This document shows positions 1-8,347 of a stretch of 64,000 bases of DNA, piece by piece (the stretch's first letter is position 1; every line of letters begins with the position of its first letter). Origin of the DNA: Pseudomonas grimontii (GTDB lineage Bacteria > Pseudomonadota > Gammaproteobacteria > Pseudomonadales > Pseudomonadaceae); the NCBI RefSeq assembly GCF_007858185.1, contig NZ_VFES01000006.1, positions 124,001 through 188,000 of the forward strand. Direction: 5' to 3'. The translations under genes and the position numbers were made by a program. The notes under the pieces are model-generated. The model made no database searches, was not told the origin of the DNA, and saw nothing but the letters and a program-made list of their open reading frames with translations.

Positions 1-1
1 G

Positions 2-505
2 AAGGAGGTGGCTGCGGCAGCGGATGCTGCTGCGGCGGCAAGAATTGCGGAAGGTCCAAAAGAAATACAGGCTGGGGCTGGTGGGACTTGGAATGTTTTG
101 GACGAGATTGCTAGCCCTAACGTGGTAAAGCAGTCTACTCCTACAGCTTGCGGTGCTGCCTGTGGTGAGATGCTGTTGAAGGATCGAGGTGTTCTTACTT
201 CTCAGGTTGATCTTGGAACCGAGCTTACTTCCATGAACTCCTTGGCGAGAAAGTTGAATACAGTTGATTCTGGTTGGGTTGGGAACGCAGTCGATGTATC
301 TAGCTTCAATGCACTCAATAAAACGGGCTCTTGGAGTGCAATGATGTGGGATTCTGGAAATAAAGTAGGGCACTGGGTCGTGGTTGATGGAGTGGATGAC
401 GTTGGCAGGGTGTTGATTAAAGATCCTTTTAATGGTACGCAGTACAAAATGGGCGTTGAAGAGTTTAAGGATGTGTGGAATGGTCATTCCGTCTATAAAC
501 AGTAA
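2..505 (+). CDS. C-terminal toxin module, C39-like cysteine peptidase fold (5' end outside window)
   Basis: The frame is open from the window edge, so this is probably the end of a larger polymorphic toxin or an orphan module; a GTG at 8 is the first possible start inside the window. After an Ala-rich linker (about residues 1-20) comes a domain with the peptidase C39 pattern: a catalytic-type Cys in TPTACGAACGEML, a His in GHWVVVDGV and an Asp in DPFNG, in the order Cys-His-Asp. I infer a papain-like toxin domain delivered by a secretion system or contact-dependent route. The immunity-like gene starts inside its 3' end (overlap 480-505). Whether it is joined to a full N-terminal delivery domain cannot be seen here. 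Confidence 0.6.
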   Translation, partial: KEVAAAADAAAAARIAEGPKEIQAGAGGTWNVLDEIASPNVVKQSTPTACGAACGEMLLKDRGVLTSQVDLGTELTSMNSLARKLNTVDSGWVGNAVDVSSFNALNKTGSWSAMMWDSGNKVGHWVVVDGVDDVGRVLIKDPFNGTQYKMGVEEFKDVWNGHSVYKQ

Positions 506-770
506 GGTTTTTGTTCAGTCAATTGTTTACTCAGATATTACCTCTGAGATAATTTATGTCTTTTCGAATGATGGCATTGAAAGTGAGTATTCTGGAAGGC
601 TGCACGATAATTTAGGAATAAAAGGAATAGAGTATAGTGAAGAGCTGGAGACTTTCTTGATGTTACTTATGCCAATAGATCCGCGCGTATCAAAGAAGTT
701 GCATGCCCTATCTTGGGGTTATGTTGAAGGAACAGTTTTAAATTTTCCAGTGGTTTTGATTTCATCGTAA
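480..770 (+). CDS. Putative cognate immunity protein, 96 aa
   Basis: The protein is small and probably soluble, with no signal peptide or membrane segment. The start at 480 is chosen because AAGG lies 9 bases upstream; ATG codons at 432 and 471 are in frame but less well placed. It overlaps the last 26 bases of the toxin module, the tight coupling usual for toxin-immunity pairs. I recognise no named family. The immunity role is inferred only from position and size, and from the same module-plus-small-gene pattern repeating twice downstream. Confidence 0.55.
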   Translation: MVIPSINSKVFVQSIVYSDITSEIIYVFSNDGIESEYSGRLHDNLGIKGIEYSEELETFLMLLMPIDPRVSKKLHALSWGYVEGTVLNFPVVLISS

Positions 771-1205
771 TTAGTTGGTCCAAAAGCGGCAGGGGTTGCG
801 GACGAAGCTGCCGGTTCAATAAAGAACGTCAATCCAGGTTATCCAGACGCTGGGCGAACTCATAACTGCGTTAATTGTTCAATTGCTACTGATGCAACAC
901 TGGCAGGTAATCCAGCATCTGCATTGCCGATAAACTCCACCAAGGGTGTTCCGTTGACCGTGCTGGAGAAGCAATATGGAGCTAAGTTTAGCGGTGTGTC
1001 TTCACCCGAAACCATCACCCAGCACATGATTGGTGGTGGGGACGGCGCACGTGGGATTGTGTTTGGCTCCTATGGTCCAGGTCAGCCAGGCCATGTATTC
1101 AACGTGGTTAATCAGAATGGGGCTATTCGTTATCTCGATGGGCAGACTGGAAAGCCGGCAAATATGAGTAATTTTAAGACATTGCAGTTACTGAGAACTA
1201 ACTAA
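771..1205 (+). CDS. Orphan toxin module, papain-fold glutamine-deamidase type (Tox-PL-like), no start codon
   Basis: The frame is open from immediately after the previous stop (768-770) to 1205, 144 codons, but has no ATG or GTG with a ribosome site; the first usable codon is a TTG at 924, inside the domain. The conserved block NPGYPDAGRTHNCVNCSIA is typical of the papain-fold toxin 1 (glutamine deamidase) family, with the Cys in NCVNC and a later His in GQPGHVFNVV. I read it as a displaced C-terminal cassette of a larger toxin, kept with its immunity gene and available for recombination onto a full-length gene. It is probably not translated as it stands. Confidence 0.6.
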   Translation, partial: LVGPKAAGVADEAAGSIKNVNPGYPDAGRTHNCVNCSIATDATLAGNPASALPINSTKGVPLTVLEKQYGAKFSGVSSPETITQHMIGGGDGARGIVFGSYGPGQPGHVFNVVNQNGAIRYLDGQTGKPANMSNFKTLQLLRTN

Positions 1206-1480
1206 TGATTACCTACGAATACGCTTTGGAAAGAGCTAAGGAATATTTGAAAGATTCTGAGATTGCTTTGCAGCTAACACATGAGGGCGAGTTCTGTGAG
1301 GGATGGTTTTTTTGCTATCAATCTAAAGAGTATTTGGAGACAGGGATCCTGTCGGCTCAACTGGCTGGAAACGGACCATTCCTGATTGATAAGGAAACTG
1401 GAGAGCTTCATGTTTTAGGGACCGCCAAGCCGCTGAAAGAATATCTTGATCACTATGTAATCAGTAAGTCAAAAAAATAA
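1205..1480 (+). CDS. Immunity protein, Imm35-like
   Basis: A 91-residue protein whose ATG overlaps the toxin stop by one base (TAATG), so the two are translationally coupled. The central block GWFFCYQSKEYLETG and the segment LAGNGPFLIDKETGEL fit the Imm35/YrhB-like immunity fold as I recall it. It has no membrane segments. The expected role is to bind and neutralise the papain-fold toxin module just upstream. The family is assigned from motif memory, so the partner assignment by position is firmer than the family name. Confidence 0.65.
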   Translation: MITYEYALERAKEYLKDSEIALQLTHEGEFCEGWFFCYQSKEYLETGILSAQLAGNGPFLIDKETGELHVLGTAKPLKEYLDHYVISKSKK

Positions 1481-1942
1481 GATTGGTTTTTCGGTACAAA
1501 AGCTACTGGTGGCGCTGCTGGAAAGGTAGATGATCTTGCCTCTACTGGGACACCTGTTCGTCCCACACCCCAAAAATCTGAAATTGATGTCGGCGCTGAT
1601 CTTGGTGCTGGAGCTCGCCCACAAGTCAGTTATAAAAATGGACAAGAAGTTCCTTACGGCACTTCGGGTAGTGTTCGTCCAGACTGGTGTGTAGGTAACG
1701 TATGCAGTGTTGAAGTGAAAAACTACAACATCGCAAAAAATCAAAGCGGATTGATTAGTAATGTTTCCAAGCAAGCCCTCCAGCGAGCTGAAAATTTACC
1801 GCAAGGAATGCAGCAGCAAGTCGTTATTGATATTCGAGGGCAAGCTGTTACGCCTGTGCAGCGTGCGCAAATCGTTCGTGGAATAGTTGATAAGTCAAAT
1901 GGGGCAATATCTCCCTCATCCATCAGGTTTAAAGCAGAATGA
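1481..1942 (+). CDS. Orphan toxin module, PD-(D/E)xK-type nuclease, no start codon
   Basis: The frame is open from the base after the previous stop (1478-1480) to 1942 (153 codons) without a plausible initiator; a GTG at 1715 falls after the catalytic motif. The segment SVRPDWCVGN followed by CSVEVKNYN gives a PD...ExK arrangement, the core of restriction-endonuclease-fold toxins. The N-terminal third is a low-complexity linker containing DWFFGTKATGG and a Pro/Thr-rich stretch, as expected for the part that would join to a delivery protein. Like the module at 771 it looks like a silent cassette with its own immunity gene. The fold call rests on motif spacing only. Confidence 0.55.
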   Translation, partial: DWFFGTKATGGAAGKVDDLASTGTPVRPTPQKSEIDVGADLGAGARPQVSYKNGQEVPYGTSGSVRPDWCVGNVCSVEVKNYNIAKNQSGLISNVSKQALQRAENLPQGMQQQVVIDIRGQAVTPVQRAQIVRGIVDKSNGAISPSSIRFKAE

Positions 1943-2439
1943 AAAATGTAGGTGTTCTTGCCGCAATGACAATATCTGTCTTAGGTCCAGCCTCTGACGT
2001 TGACTGTTTTTTTAAGTCAGTTGTGTTTTTTCTTGAGGGCGGCAAAAGAGGAAGCAGGTATCCCTTGGTTACAGAGAAGCTTTATTGCCGCTCTTTAAGC
2101 AAAAACGAACTGGCTGAGTTAAAGATAGATTTAGAGAGTGTAAGGGCTGAGTTTAATAGCATTCCTGCGGATAGCTTTGATATAAGCGCTTTCGGGGTGG
2201 ACGAGGAAAATACTCGTTTGCTTTTGAGTGGTAATACTCTGGCTGATATTTTTGCTCGCTTCTTCAAAATTATTTTTGATGCTGTCGAATGTTCAGATGT
2301 TTTTTATAAAGAGTTTAATGAGTACGTCCCTTTAAGAATCGGCTTTACCGACGCGCCTGACTATATTTTTGATGTGAATCGTTCCGAAGACTTGTATAAC
2401 TCTCTTGCTTCTGACGAGTTACCGTTCTGGCGTCGCTGA
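1939..2439 (+). CDS. Immunity protein, Imm70-like
   Basis: A 166-residue protein whose start overlaps the toxin module stop in an ATGA. The N-terminus MKNVGVLAAMTISVLGPA followed by DVDCFFKSVVFFLEGG matches my memory of the Imm70 family of polymorphic-toxin immunity proteins. It is acidic and probably cytoplasmic; no cleavable signal is obvious despite the hydrophobic start. It is the last gene of the array and a clear terminator follows 27 bases later. Base composition is AT-rich compared with genes after 9 kb, as for the rest of the array. Confidence 0.6.
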   Translation: MKNVGVLAAMTISVLGPASDVDCFFKSVVFFLEGGKRGSRYPLVTEKLYCRSLSKNELAELKIDLESVRAEFNSIPADSFDISAFGVDEENTRLLLSGNTLADIFARFFKIIFDAVECSDVFYKEFNEYVPLRIGFTDAPDYIFDVNRSEDLYNSLASDELPFWRR

Positions 2440-2466
2440 TCTGTAGAAATTCTATTTTTTATTTAG

Positions 2467-2491
2467 CACCGGCTTAACGCCGGTGTTTTTG
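2467..2491 (+). terminator. Rho-independent terminator after the toxin array
   Basis: Perfect 7-bp stem CACCGGC / GCCGGTG (2467-2473 with 2479-2485), 5-base loop, then five T residues. It closes the toxin-immunity array. Confidence 0.85.
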
Positions 2492-2587
2492 CATCCGATT
2501 TGCAGCCCTTTTGCTATCTATTTGCTTCCCTTTTGCTCCCAGGTTGCATCCTTTCTGCACTCAGGTTGCACCCCTTTTGCACCCACA
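2489..2587. repeat. Nine-unit degenerate 11-bp tandem repeat, TTGC in exact phase
   Basis: TTGC (once CTGC) begins at 2489, 2500, 2511, 2522, 2533, 2544, 2555, 2566 and 2577, exactly every 11 bases. The rest of the unit is C/T-rich on this strand (for example TTGCATCCTTT, TTGCACCCCTT). It lies between the terminator and the truncated EamA gene and supplies the abnormal C-terminal residues of that protein. Confidence 0.85.
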
Positions 2588-3320
2588 CCGTCCCGATATC
2601 CGCTATCAAGCGGAAGTACAGAATGTATGCACACGCGGTGCAGATGAAACCCAGCGCAACCAGCGCTATCCAACCCTCCGGGTTACCCCAACTCGTCGGT
2701 AGGTTTATTGCGGTTGAGATTCCGAAAAACGGTACGAGAAACAGGGTAGCGCCAATCTGACTGCCAAAAGCTACGAGTTTCGCGTCCAGCCCACCCTTGT
2801 CTGCTATCCATCGTTTAGTCATAAATCCTGCTGCACCGTAGCAACTGGTGGCGACTAAACAAGCCAACGCGCCCATGGCCACGTTCATTGAAAGTGTGAC
2901 GGGGCCGGTGCCGGTCAGCAACGTAATGCCCATGAGCCCGATCAACACGCCAATACCTTTTTTCAATGTCAACGAATCGCTGAAACACATCCAACCGATC
3001 AATACGCCCATCATCGGTGTGGTCGCATTGAAAATTGCTGAATAGCCGGCAGGTAATAGCCGTGCCGCCACGCTATACATCAAAAATGGGATGCCAGAAT
3101 TGATAACGCCCAACACCGTGATCTGCTTTAGCTTACCTTTGAAGTCGATTTCGGTTTTTAAAATGGCAAGAATGACGGCCAAGCCAATGGCGCCTAACAA
3201 CACGCGGAAAAATGCAGTCGGCAACGCGCCCAGAACAGGAGCCGAGATGCGCATGAAGAGAAAACTGGCGCCCCAGATCGCCGCTAGAGCAAGTAGTCGT
3301 ACATAATCGGATAATTTCAT
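2514..3320 (-). pseudogene. EamA/DMT-family transporter, C-terminally truncated
   Basis: An inner-membrane drug/metabolite transporter of the EamA type: the N-terminus LAAIWGASFLFMRIS and eight to nine hydrophobic helices are clear, with the two-fold EamA repeat. Normal homology runs to ACAYILYFRLIADIG (about residue 245). The last 23 residues (WVQKGCNLSAERMQPG onward) are encoded by the 11-bp repeat, so the final helix or two of the ten-helix family are missing. The start has GAAGG upstream. The gene was probably cut by the event that brought in the toxin array and repeat. The product is likely non-functional. Confidence 0.7.
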
Positions 3321-3870
3321 GGGTTGCCTTCGGCGCTGTTCGTTAACTAAAAAAATGACTCGAGAATTGCATAGCTGATGCCGGGCAATCCAAAAAGTTG
3401 TTGGAATGGTAAAGGGGAAAAGGCCAGCTATACGGAAGCCAGGGTGGACTCCTCTAAGTTTGGAGTCTCACTGTAAGGGTGTTCGAAATGTGCTCGCACT
3501 CCGATTCTTGCTGCCGAAAATGGATGTGCGTTTGGGCATCACGCCTTGCGTGATCAGGCCGGTGACGTTTACCGGTTCGCAAATGACCGCTTCTGGCCGA
3601 CGGTTGTCTGTCGCAAAATAGCTATTCCAGCGTCATGAGCTAATTAAGATTGAGTTGTAAAAATTACATTCTTAATTAATCGCTGCATCTTATTTGCCGG
3701 TGCGTTGATGGTTGCTTTTAACCATGCCAACCGCGTATCCGTTTGACTTAGATCAACCCGTCGATGCAACACTCTGCGGGCTCAATATTTAATGTTTTTG
3801 CATCGACTTGGTTGAAATGCACACATTAGCGCAAGGTTTTATTTATTCAACTCATTGAGGTGCGACAGTT
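3321..3870. other. Intergenic stretch without a recognisable gene
   Basis: About 550 bases between the divergent side of the EamA relic and the flavin reductase gene. A 71-codon open frame at 3406-3621 has no ribosome site and no family resemblance, so I do not call it. The part near 3650-3690 is AT-rich and may carry promoters. I see no hairpin or repeat of note. Confidence 0.5.
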
Positions 3871-4464
3871 TTACATCCCCGTAGAGAACTCAGGTGGGTG
3901 TTTGATTGCAGTTCGTATCGTGCGTAAGGCATCATCGTATTGACAAAGTAAGTGCAAAGCCCAGTCGGTACGTGTGCGGATGCGAATATCATTTTCGTCT
4001 GAGGGAATTTCGCTATTCAACATCGATTCAACATTTCTTATGATGAGTTGTTCAGGCAAATACATGATCCGGCTGTTTTTGTAGCTCGAAGCACGCAATT
4101 CAGTAATTGGATAAGCTCCCCCGAGCCCAGCCGAAACCCCCACCAGGAGCGCTGGCTTGTGTCCAAGTTCACCGAGTCCTGCGTACAAAAAGAAATTTTT
4201 CAGCGCCGGGCAAGCCATGCCATTCCACTCCGGGCTGATCACGATCAGTGCGGTTGCTTTTTTGAGGATGGATTGCTGGACACTCCAGATTCCATCAATG
4301 TCTTCTTCTGGCCACAGCGGTAGCCGACTAGAAGCCAAGTTCAGCAGTTCGCCTGAATCACAAAGACCAAGTTGCTCTAATCGGTCGCGCAAATATTTTG
4401 CGACTTTGAGTGATTGGCTGTTTGATCTATTCGATCCAGACAGCAGAACGATATGACGGCTCAT
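3871..4464 (-). CDS. NADPH-dependent FMN reductase family protein
   Basis: A 197-residue flavodoxin-like protein. The phosphate-binding loop LLSGSNRSNSQS is at residues 7-18, and SPEWNGMACPALKNFF (about 77-92) is the family's SPEYNGS-x-PG-x-LKN motif that binds the flavin. Expected activity is NAD(P)H-dependent reduction of FMN or of quinone/azo substrates in the cytoplasm. Its start overlaps the end of the fatty-acid hydroxylase gene by 4 bases (ATGA), so the two form an operon and this reductase could supply electrons to the membrane hydroxylase. That partnership is inferred from position only. Confidence 0.75.
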   Translation of the reverse strand: MSRHIVLLSGSNRSNSQSLKVAKYLRDRLEQLGLCDSGELLNLASSRLPLWPEEDIDGIWSVQQSILKKATALIVISPEWNGMACPALKNFFLYAGLGELGHKPALLVGVSAGLGGAYPITELRASSYKNSRIMYLPEQLIIRNVESMLNSEIPSDENDIRIRTRTDWALHLLCQYDDALRTIRTAIKHPPEFSTGM

Positions 4465-5318
4465 TGCGCCACCTTCTGTTTAGCGTTGTGTGCTTTGGGG
4501 GCGACACGGCGTGAACGCACGACGGGCCAGAACAACTCTTCTTTCCAACTGATCGGTGACAAGTGTTCGATGCCGTATAAGGGCGGACGCCGGCGGGTAA
4601 TTTTGGCCGTTCCGAACAGGATGTCCCAGAAGAACAACAGGTTGCCGAAGTTGCCCTTGTAATGCGTGACACCATCCTCGGCAGTCAAGCCGTGATGGGC
4701 TGAATGAGTGGAGGGGGTGGAGATCGTTCGCTCCATAACCCAGACAATAGGGCGCAACACACGGATGCCATACAGTTTGTCATCCCACGCAACGCTGCTG
4801 TGCGCTGCGAAGATGACGGTCATCTTTAGGATCAGATAAACATAGTAAATATGTGCAAGCCCTAGATAGATCAGTATGCCGGACAGCCAGATGCTGGGCA
4901 TCAGCATGTAGTAGAAGCTGTTGTTTCGATAAACGATGCGGACACTCATGTAGGGCGCGGAGTGATGAGCGCGGTGCAGCGCATAAAGTGCCGGGACCCG
5001 ATGTGTCAGTCGATGCCACCAGTATTGAGTCATGTCATCCAGTACTAAAAACAACACGAACCCTGCGACCCAAGGAAGGGTGGCCAGGGCGTCTTTCATT
5101 TCCGGAACAGCCACGCTCAGGATTTTTCCACTGAGCCACATGACACTGGGGAACGTGATTGCAACCAGGATCCCGGAGCCGATGACTTCGATCAGTACGT
5201 CACGTTTCCCGCTCGACGGGTGACGGAGCGAAGAACACGCGAGTTCCAGCAAGATGAAGGCAAGGAATATCCCGGCCACTATTACGGAAGGATTGTTGGC
5301 GAGCATTATTGTATTCAT
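4461..5318 (-). CDS. Membrane fatty acid hydroxylase / sterol desaturase family protein
   Basis: An integral membrane di-iron oxygenase, 285 residues from the start at 5318, which has GAGAG 9 bases upstream; upstream in-frame starts at 5354 and 5423 lack a site and the latter overlaps the AraC gene. Four to five hydrophobic segments surround the histidine boxes HRLTH, HRAHH and HSAHH, the H-x3-H / H-x2-HH pattern that binds two irons. The substrate is unknown; relatives hydroxylate fatty acids, sterols or carotenoids. It is transcribed with the FMN reductase and divergently from an AraC regulator that probably controls it. Confidence 0.8.
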   Translation of the reverse strand: MNTIMLANNPSVIVAGIFLAFILLELACSSLRHPSSGKRDVLIEVIGSGILVAITFPSVMWLSGKILSVAVPEMKDALATLPWVAGFVLFLVLDDMTQYWWHRLTHRVPALYALHRAHHSAPYMSVRIVYRNNSFYYMLMPSIWLSGILIYLGLAHIYYVYLILKMTVIFAAHSSVAWDDKLYGIRVLRPIVWVMERTISTPSTHSAHHGLTAEDGVTHYKGNFGNLLFFWDILFGTAKITRRRPPLYGIEHLSPISWKEELFWPVVRSRRVAPKAHNAKQKVAQ

Positions 5319-5385
5319 GGCACTCTCGATTAAGGCCCCTGCGGGCAATGCCATTTCATTAGAAGCCAACGAGTAAGCCGTCCCT

Positions 5386-6348
5386 ATGCGCGAAACGGAC
5401 AAAATTGAGAGAGAACAGGTCAATCGTTCTCCCCAGCGCTTTCACCGCGGCAAACTGGGCCAGGTGCTGGAACGTTTCCTGGATAGCCAGGCCTTGAGAG
5501 AAAACAGGGATTACAGCCTGATCGAGCTGGATCAGCTTTGGCGCGAGGCGGCGCGAATCGATCCGGCGATCGGGTTGAAACTGTTCACGCTATTCACGCC
5601 TCAGGACTGGCACGTCCTGGCCTATCTGTGCTTGTACAGCGCCGACGTTTTATCATCCATGAAACTTTGGGCCCTTTACGCGCGGCTTGCGTCGGACACG
5701 GACACGGTGAAGCTGCTCAATGATGAAAACGGCGTCGGCATCGAGCTGTGCGTCGATGCGCCCAGTGAGCTGGCGCGCTATGTCATTGAGCACTACGGCG
5801 CAATGTCCATCGCGCAGTTGCGGCGGGGAACAGGGCAGCAGGTGCAGCCGGTCCTGGCGAGATTTACTCACTCTCGTCCGTCGTATTACAAGCAATACAC
5901 CCAATGGTTTGGGGGCCGTGTCGAGTTTGACTGTCCGATTAACTGCTTCTATTTCGATGCTCGAAGCTTGAGCCTGCCGATGCAGACACGTCATCACGGG
6001 ATGCTTGAGGTATTGACCCAGGAACTGGATCGACGGATCGCCGCGCATCGGAATTTCAGCGGTTGGTCAGCCAAGGTTGCTGAAGGCGCGCGACGATCTC
6101 TAGCGAGAGATGAAACTCCCAATCTGGACAATCTGGCGAAGGCGCTGCACCAGACGCCAAGGACCTTACGGAGACGACTGGAAGAGGAAGGTACAACCTT
6201 CAGACAATTGCTCGATCAGATTCGCGCAGAGTTGGAACTGCATCTTGAATTGCAAGGAGAGTCATTAACGGAGATTGCAGCTCAACTAGGCTACAGCGAT
6301 TTGACGGCGTATCTCCACGCCCGAAGTCGATGGCGTGACAGGCAGTAA
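5386..6348 (+). CDS. AraC-family regulator with arabinose-binding-like N-domain, clipped C-terminus
   Basis: A 320-residue regulator. Residues about 25-215 resemble the N-terminal ligand domain of OruR/ArgR-type AraC proteins. The C-terminal double HTH begins near residue 235 (LDNLAKALHQTPRTLRRRLEEE) and reaches LTEIAAQLGYSD. The normal HAF-x-RW-x-G-x-TPGEYR ending is changed to HARSRWRDRQ and stops, so roughly 10-15 residues are missing; DNA binding by the second HTH may be impaired. It is divergent from the hydroxylase/reductase operon, its likely target. No clear ribosome site precedes the ATG. The clip coincides with the start of the decayed integrase region. Confidence 0.7.
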   Translation: MRETDKIEREQVNRSPQRFHRGKLGQVLERFLDSQALRENRDYSLIELDQLWREAARIDPAIGLKLFTLFTPQDWHVLAYLCLYSADVLSSMKLWALYARLASDTDTVKLLNDENGVGIELCVDAPSELARYVIEHYGAMSIAQLRRGTGQQVQPVLARFTHSRPSYYKQYTQWFGGRVEFDCPINCFYFDARSLSLPMQTRHHGMLEVLTQELDRRIAAHRNFSGWSAKVAEGARRSLARDETPNLDNLAKALHQTPRTLRRRLEEEGTTFRQLLDQIRAELELHLELQGESLTEIAAQLGYSDLTAYLHARSRWRDRQ

Positions 6349-6477
6349 TGTGGCGGGCCCGAATTTTTCGGAACGCCAGCGTTACCTCACAAATCACCTC
6401 ATCCCACGCCAGTAATTTCCCTTGTGCGGTTCCAACCCCACGGCGGTACGTTCGACCCAACTCTAGGCGTTCAATCA

Positions 6478-6830
6478 TGGCACTGGTGGGCAGGCGAAAT
6501 AGACGCAATTTTGGCTATGGCCGGCAACTGAGCTATGCAGGGCCGCAAGCGCTAAAAGATCTGTTTGGCGGCGGGTATTCTCGGACTGTCAAGGCGCACG
6601 GTGATCGCTGGCAGACGTTTGTGCGCTGGTGTCGTTCGGAGGATGGGCCAGGATCGCGAACACGTGATGCCCATCGTCGAGACGCTCAGCGACCAGCATT
6701 CTCGTGCCGCGGCCATCGCTCTGTTGGCGCGCGCCACCCGCATGCGTCTGCGCGAGGCCATTTTGGCCGACTTAACGCGTTTAAAACGTGAGGCCGAGCA
6801 CTACGGCAAGATCAACATCCAGGATGGCAC
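6478..6830 (+). pseudogene. Decayed integrase-domain protein
   Basis: The first frame (from ATG 6478) reads MALVGRRNRRNFGYGRQL... through LKDLFGGGYSRTVKAHGDRW and WCRSEDGPG, which I recognise as the start of the Pseudomonas integrase-domain (Integrase_1-like) family. The match then continues in another frame: GQDREHVMPIVETL, then RAAAIALLARATRMRLREAI and KINIQDGT, ending near 6830. An internal deletion and frameshift (about 6630-6660) and loss of everything after about residue 200, including the catalytic tyrosine region, make it a relic. It points to past mobile-element activity at this spot. Confidence 0.7.
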
Positions 6831-6838
6831 TTACAGGC

Positions 6839-7000
6839 TCAGGCACTGCTGTTGCGAAAACTGCCCGGTGTAATGCCGACTACTTTTTTGAAGGCCCGGG
6901 TCATGTGGCTTTGATCGAAGAAGCCGCAAGTGAATGACGCTTCTGCGAGACTGGAGCCGGTGCGCAGCAGTTTTTGGACCTGGGCGATTCTTTTCGGTGC
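6839..7000 (-). pseudogene. AraC-family regulator, C-terminal HTH remnant
   Basis: On the minus strand the last 53 residues of an AraC-type regulator remain: RIAQVQKLLRTGSSLAEASF, then CGFFDQSHMTRAFKKVVGIT and PGSFR, i.e. the second HTH and family signature. Nothing upstream of about base 7000 continues the domain; the reading runs straight into the 5'-truncated transporter on the opposite strand. The pair looks like a former divergent regulator/transporter locus that lost both gene starts and the shared promoter in one deletion. Confidence 0.75.
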
Positions 7001-7017
7001 GCAAGACGCCAGTGCGA

Positions 7018-7743
7018 CTGAAAAGCGCCAAGGCCCAGCTCTACACCGCATTGGCAGGGGTATTTCTGGCGATCGACCTGGTGCTGTGGCATCAGAGCAT
7101 CTATATCGTTGGCCCGGGCATCGGCTCGATCCTGACCAACTGCCAGGTGTTCTTCATGACCTTGCTGGGGCTGTACCTGTTAAAGGAAAAGCCCTCGATC
7201 TACTTCCTGATTTCCATCTCGCTGGCCTTCGTCGGGCTGTACCTGTTGCTGCTGCCGGAGATGACCAGCGGAGTCGGGATCAAAGGCGTGGTGTATGGGG
7301 TGCTGTCGGGGCTGGCGTATGCCATTTGCGTGTACTTCTTGAAGATCAACACCCAACTGTCTGATGGTGGCGGTGACAAGATTGCGCAGATGCTCAACTT
7401 GAGTCTGTGGGCAGCGCTGGTATTGCTGGTATACGCGCTGGCGACTGGGGAAAGCCTGGCCATCGTGGACGGACAAACCCTAGTGATGCTGGTGATTTAC
7501 GGGGTGCTGGTGCAATTCGTCGGTTGGCTGCTGGTCAATCGTTCGATCGGCGCCATCAGCCTGGGGCTGGCCGGACTGATCCTGCTACTCGAACCGGTGA
7601 TCACTTACTTCATCGACGTCGCTTTTCTCGGCAAGGCAAGCTCCTCGCTACAGATTGCCGGCGCGCTGCTGACTATCTTCGCGGTGTACATCGGCTCAAT
7701 CAAACCGCCGGAAAAGGCTCAGAACTTACCCGAGGCTATCTGA
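7018..7743 (+). pseudogene. EamA/DMT-family transporter, N-terminally truncated
   Basis: Homologous sequence starts abruptly at about 7018 (KSAKAQLYTALAGVFLAIDL) and continues through the second EamA repeat to SIGAISLGLAGLILLLEPVI and the end at 7743. Roughly the first 60-70 residues, two helices and the start codon are gone. An ATG/ACG-rich open frame from 6934 extends upstream but encodes unrelated antisense of the AraC remnant. About eight membrane helices remain. Not expected to be functional. Confidence 0.7.
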
Positions 7744-8340
7744 CGGATGGGGTGTCACGACAGTCTGTGAACAATGGTTGCGTGGCCCCCAATCGATAAG
7801 CTACGTGCAGGCCCACAACGTTTGCGCGTAGTCGTTTATATCCGTTGCGGCCAACTTCCCGGACCGGGCAGATCGTGCCAGCTCACAAAAAAGGTCGAGA
7901 AAAGCTGCTGAATCTCCGGCTAATCGTTCTTTTGGGGTCGCTATTCAGCGAACCTTGTCAGCTATAGGCGGGCGTTTATCAAGAGCCTGGCATCTCTGTC
8001 TTTTATTTTGCCCGGCAAGATATTTTCAATTTTCCGAGCGATCATCGTTCGTTAGCATCCAATCATCATGCCTTGTGTGAGCTTGCGCCTGGATTGCCAG
8101 GGTTTGCCTTGCAGCATCTTGGGATCGACCCACGATAGCAGCTGTTGCTAATTGAACAGGTGTGATGGCTAAACGGTCCTTGAGTCCTTGGAGGAACCCG
8201 ATGAAGTTGGAGGCTTAAGTTATCTGGCGGAGCTGGCAAAGAACACGCCCTTCGTTGCCTAGATTTCCACCTGTGCCGCTATCGCCCGTGAGCGCTCCCA
8301 CCTTCGTCGTTTGGTGATGCCAGTACGGGCTTGCATCAGT
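7744..8340. other. Intergenic decay region
   Basis: No intact gene. A 62-codon open stretch on the minus strand (8026-8214, reading FIGFLQGLKDRLAITPVQLA and ending TRHDDWMLTNDDRSEN) has protein-like composition but no ATG, and I recognise no family; it could be another gene end. The rest shows nothing I can name. Confidence 0.4.
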
Positions 8341-8347
8341 TGGCAGT

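Noticed and set aside
3406..3621. 71-codon frame in the intergenic region
   Set aside because: No ribosome site, no family, composition unlike a coding frame.
6200..6508. 102-codon minus-strand frame (MIERLELGRTYRRGVGTAQG)
   Set aside because: It looks protein-like but overlaps the AraC end and the integrase relic start in the opposite direction, and I recognise no family.
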